A DNA stretch of 15,249 nucleotides from UBA668 sp041178405 (GTDB taxonomy: Bacteria; Actinomycetota; Acidimicrobiia; Acidimicrobiales; Ilumatobacteraceae). The DNA lies in assembly GCA_041178405.1 (NCBI GenBank), contig JBEGVK010000041.1, forward strand, positions 1 through 15,249, given 5' to 3'. A program made the translations under genes and the position numbers. This document shows, in pieces, positions 13,755 to 15,249 of the stretch. The notes beneath the pieces were generated by a model. It was not told the DNA's origin. It worked only from the letters and a program-made list of their open reading frames with translations, and did not search any database. Numbering within the stretch: position 1 is the first letter of the stretch; each line of letters opens with the position of its first letter.

Positions 13755-14195
13755 GTGCTGATTCTCATCGCCACGGATGCTGATTACGTCGTCAACGACG
13801 TCACCGCTGCCCTCGGTGGCCCCGACGTCACCTTCCTCGTGTGCCGCGAGGGCCGCGACATCGCCGGCGTCGTAGCCGAGCGCCCTGTCGACCTCGCCGT
13901 GCTCGACCTGCAGATCGGATCGATGGGCGGCATGGCTGCCACGATGTCGCTGCGCCTTGACGAAAGCGCTGGTCAGCTTCCCCACGTGAAGGTGATCATG
14001 CTGCTCGACCGGCCCGCCGACGTGCACCTCGCCCGGCGCTCCGCCGCCGAGGCATGGGTGGTGAAGCCCGTCGACGCGCTCACCCTGAAGCGCACCGCCA
14101 GGGCCGTGCTCGACGGTGTGTCGATGGCGGCCCCGCGGCCGGAGGCGGGCGCCGAGATGGCAGCCGCCGGAGCGGAACCGCCTGCCGCGGGATAG
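13755..14195 (+). CDS. stand-alone response-regulator receiver domain protein
   Basis: The protein has 146 residues. The N-terminal 118 or so form a CheY-like receiver: an acidic pair near Asp8/Asp10 (ATDADYV), phosphoacceptor Asp51 in LAVLDLQIGSMGG, and Lys104 in VVKPVD. The usual Thr/Ser after beta-4 is not seen; the strand reads VKVIMLLDRP (78-87). A 25-residue Ala/Pro/Glu-rich tail follows, with no DNA-binding or enzymatic output domain. It would act through protein contacts, as CheY- or DivK-like proteins do, but no kinase or partner is nearby. The start is GTG 13755, on the -10 spacing. The TAG stop overlaps the -10 box of the tRNA gene. Confidence 0.82.
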   Translation: MLILIATDADYVVNDVTAALGGPDVTFLVCREGRDIAGVVAERPVDLAVLDLQIGSMGGMAATMSLRLDESAGQLPHVKVIMLLDRPADVHLARRSAAEAWVVKPVDALTLKRTARAVLDGVSMAAPRPEAGAEMAAAGAEPPAAG

Positions 14196-14198
14196 CAT
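14193..14198 (+). promoter_or_regulatory. -10 box for tRNA-Pro
   Basis: TAGCAT matches TANNNT and ends 12 nt before the mature tRNA 5' end, leaving a short 5' leader for RNase P. Its first three bases are the stop codon of the receiver gene. Confidence 0.45.
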
Positions 14199-14210
14199 CT
14201 GCAGCCGCTA

Positions 14211-14288
14211 CGGGGTGTAGCGCAGCTTGGTTAGCGCGCCACGTTCGGGACGTGGAGGCCGGAAGTTCGAATCTTCTCACCCCGACCA
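14211..14288 (+). tRNA. tRNA-Pro, anticodon CGG, CCA encoded
   Basis: The cloverleaf is complete. The acceptor stem is CGGGGTG (14211-14217) with CACCCCG (14278-14284), followed by discriminator A and an encoded CCA (14286-14288). The anticodon stem is CCACG (14239-14243) with CGTGG (14251-14255). The loop TTCGGGA puts CGG at 14246-14248, reading CCG, a codon expected to be frequent in this GC-rich genome. The T arm is GGAAG-TTCGAAT-CTTCT with one G-T pair. D-loop bases AGCTTGGTTAG fit the consensus. Confidence 0.95.
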
Positions 14289-14290
14289 CG

Positions 14291-14345
14291 AAAGCCCTGC
14301 TCCATGCCTGCCTCCGAAAGGTGCAGCGAGCAGGGCTTTGTCGTT
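14291..14345 (+). terminator. intrinsic terminator after tRNA-Pro
   Basis: AAAGCCCTGCTC (14291-14302) and GAGCAGGGCTTT (14328-14339) form a perfect 12-bp stem with a 25-nt loop that can fold further (CTGC 14308-14311 with GCAG 14323-14326). A mixed T-rich end (CTTTGTCGTT) follows. It starts 3 nt after the tRNA CCA. It also faces the convergent VOC gene that stops at 14399, so it could act in both directions. The bases 14346-14398 show nothing further. Confidence 0.75.
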
Positions 14346-14398
14346 CCCACCTCGGCGTGGGAGCAATCCGGCCGAGCTGCCCACCATGCGGTCAGCCG

Positions 14399-14836
14399 TC
14401 AGGCCTCGACGCTGATCATCCACCGGATGCCGAAGCGGTCGAGTGCCGTTCCCCAGTACTGGCCCCACGACATGTCGGCCATCGGCGAGCACTCCGTGGA
14501 TCCCGCTCCGAGCAGCGCGAAGAGTCGGTCAGCCTCCTCGCGCGCATCGACGATGAGGTGGATCGACGTGTTGTTGCCCACCCGCACCTGATGCCCGAGG
14601 GACTCCAGCATGTCGGTGGCCATCAGCACGTGGCCCATCATGATCGGCAGTCGTGCGTGCATGATCTTGTTCAGGTCAGCATCCGACATCGATGGAGCAT
14701 CGGGACCGCTCCCGAAACCGACATCGCCAAACCGAACGACCGGCCCAGCGATCTCAGTGCCGAACACCGATGCGTAGTGAGCGAATGCCTCTTCGGCATT
14801 CCCCTGAAAGTTCAGATACGTCGCAACTGCAGCCAT
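14399..14836 (-). CDS. VOC superfamily protein, PhnB/YjdN-like
   Basis: The protein has 145 residues of the glyoxalase/VOC fold, PhnB-like (often annotated as 3-demethylubiquinone-9 3-methyltransferase-like). The family marks are YLNFQGNAEEAFAHYASVFG (7-26) near the start and WGQYWGTALDRFGIRWMIS (124-142) at the end. HARLPIMMGHVLMATD (60-75) matches the middle strand pair. No enzymatic activity is established for most of this subfamily, so I give none. A -10 box 6 nt before the ATG makes it an independent leaderless unit, although mazG lies upstream on the same strand. The stop is TGA. Confidence 0.85.
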   Translation of the reverse strand: MAAVATYLNFQGNAEEAFAHYASVFGTEIAGPVVRFGDVGFGSGPDAPSMSDADLNKIMHARLPIMMGHVLMATDMLESLGHQVRVGNNTSIHLIVDAREEADRLFALLGAGSTECSPMADMSWGQYWGTALDRFGIRWMISVEA

Positions 14837-14842
14837 TCGACC

Positions 14843-14848
14843 ACCCTA
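14843..14848 (-). promoter_or_regulatory. -10 box for the VOC gene
   Basis: On the minus strand this reads TAGGGT, ending 6 nt before the ATG at 14836. It is the same hexamer as at the receiver gene. Confidence 0.55.
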
Positions 14849-14897
14849 CAGCTGGCCACGCGCCACCACGTCAGACGAATCGTTAGAGTGTGATCGA

Positions 14898-14926
14898 CTG
14901 ATGGCGATGCGCAACGCGGCCATCAG
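14898..14926 (-). terminator. hairpin containing the mazG-like stop codon
   Basis: CTGATGGC (14898-14905) and GCCATCAG (14919-14926) are perfect 8-bp complements around a 13-nt loop that can pair again (GCG/CGC). The stop codon of the MazG-like gene (14923-14925) is inside the stem. No T-run is present on either side, so terminator strength is doubtful; it may instead protect the mRNA 3' end. Confidence 0.4.
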
Positions 14927-15201
14927 CACTCACACGGCAGCGTCGAGCAACGCGGGCATCCGCCGGCATAGCGGGCCACAGCCTCGTCGAGGTCGATCCC
15001 CATCTGGTTGGCAAGCGTTGCGAGCCACGCCGCGACATCGCCGAACTCGTGCACCTGCTGTTCGCGCGAGCCCTTGCGCACCGCCTGCGCAAGCTCGCCG
15101 ATCTCCTCGGCGAGCCACGCGACAGTTGCCGCCGTGCCGCGAGCACGATCACGCTCGCCATAGGTGCGCTCGATCACGTCCTGCAGAGCCCGGAAGTCCA
15201 C
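14923..15201 (-). CDS. MazG-like nucleotide pyrophosphohydrolase with Cys-rich C-terminus
   Basis: The protein has 92 residues, a single all-alpha NTP-PPase domain. The metal-binding pattern is clear: AEEIGE with Glu32, Glu33 and Glu36 on one helix, and HEFGD with Glu52 and Asp55 on the next. Enzymes of this fold hydrolyse (d)NTPs to NMP and PPi, often clearing damaged nucleotides. The tail GGCPRCSTLPCEC has Cys82, Cys85, Cys90 and Cys92, a probable metal site seen in some small MazG-like proteins. The GTG at 15201 is preferred because a -10-like CATCCT sits 6 nt upstream. dut and the Nudix gene in the same window share the nucleotide-hygiene theme but are not linked to it by operon. Confidence 0.85.
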   Translation of the reverse strand: MDFRALQDVIERTYGERDRARGTAATVAWLAEEIGELAQAVRKGSREQQVHEFGDVAAWLATLANQMGIDLDEAVARYAGGCPRCSTLPCEC

Positions 15202-15207
15202 AGGTGC

Positions 15208-15213
15208 AGGATG
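15208..15213 (-). promoter_or_regulatory. -10-like box for the MazG-like gene
   Basis: On the minus strand this is CATCCT, one mismatch from TANNNT at the first base, ending 6 nt before the GTG. The same first-base substitution occurs at the desaturase gene. Confidence 0.35.
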
Positions 15214-15228
15214 CCAGACCGATGCCGC

Positions 15229-15249
15229 TCAGGCGAGCAGTTCGGCGAT
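15229..15249 (-). CDS. possible C-terminal end of a further minus-strand gene
   Basis: The minus strand reads I-A-E-L-L-A followed by TGA (15229-15231). The amphipathic end and the 27-nt gap to the next start are typical of the dense coding here, but six codons cannot prove a gene or give a function. Confidence 0.3.
   Translation of the reverse strand: MAELLA

Noticed and set aside
14845..14925. The MazG-like TGA stop read as selenocysteine, giving a Cys-Glu-Cys-Sec end followed by read-through
   Set aside because: The organism has selAB and a hairpin overlaps this TGA, so I considered it. However, the stem starts within the TGA itself, the Cys motif already matches the natural end of the family, and the extension runs into the VOC gene without family similarity. 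A conserved extension in relatives would reopen it.
1..15249. A mobile element, prophage, defence island or CRISPR array
   Set aside because: No transposase, integrase, inverted terminal repeats, regularly spaced repeats or nuclease genes are visible. Base composition and gene style look uniform along the window.

Overview
The window is about 15 kb of very GC-rich, densely coding bacterial DNA. Start codons are often GTG, stops are TGA or TAG with no TAA, and intergenic gaps are tens of bases. The gene content suggests a high-GC actinobacterium, and my best guess is an Acidimicrobiia-like lineage. Supporting signs are a DUF2510 domain, a paired ArsA/Get3-type ATPase operon like mycobacterial Rv3679-Rv3680, an epimerase/acyltransferase pair like Rv0501-Rv0502, and TANNNT -10 boxes placed directly before start codons. 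The lineage is an inference; no rRNA or marker gene is present.

Layout, left to right. (1) 1-202: tail of an unrecognised + strand gene. (2) 267-1151: DUF2510/scramblase-like protein. (3) 1246-3803: a tight three-gene operon of SDR-type epimerase, PlsC-like acyltransferase and alpha/beta hydrolase. Its last gene runs 115 bp antisense into (4) a sterol desaturase/alkylglycerol monooxygenase-type membrane enzyme (3689-4879, -). (5) 4953-5696: Nudix hydrolase of the CoA-pyrophosphatase type, convergent with (6) dut (5712-6149, -). (7) 6206-9313: the selA-selB operon for selenocysteine incorporation, fired divergently from dut. (8) 9320-10234 (-): a second alpha/beta hydrolase. (9) 10297-11709 (-): a long-form NfeD membrane protein. 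(10) 11712-13687: two ArsA/Get3-like ATPases overlapping by 4 nt. (11) 13755-14195: a stand-alone receiver domain. (12) 14211-14288: tRNA-Pro(CGG) followed by a strong hairpin. (13) 14399-14836 (-): VOC/PhnB-like protein. (14) 14923-15201 (-): MazG-like pyrophosphohydrolase with a Cys-rich tail. (15) The last 21 bases look like the end of another minus-strand gene.

How the parts fit. selA and selB charge and deliver selenocysteine, but selC, selD and any selenoprotein lie outside the window. dut and the MazG- and Nudix-family enzymes are nucleotide/cofactor house-cleaning functions. The desaturase and the SDR/acyltransferase operon point to lipid or envelope chemistry. The ATPase pair probably forms a heterodimer.

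The most notable observations are: (a) ten genes have a TANNNT or near-TANNNT hexamer ending 6-8 nt before the start codon, implying leaderless mRNAs as the default here; (b) the two ArsA-like subunits have lost opposite halves of the ATPase site; (c) NfeD and the first ATPase have divergent start codons only 2 nt apart; (d) several enzyme-family members (NfeD, acyltransferase, SDR) lack family catalytic residues. I found no CRISPR array, insertion sequence, phage gene or attachment site, and no gene-free stretch longer than about 100 bases.
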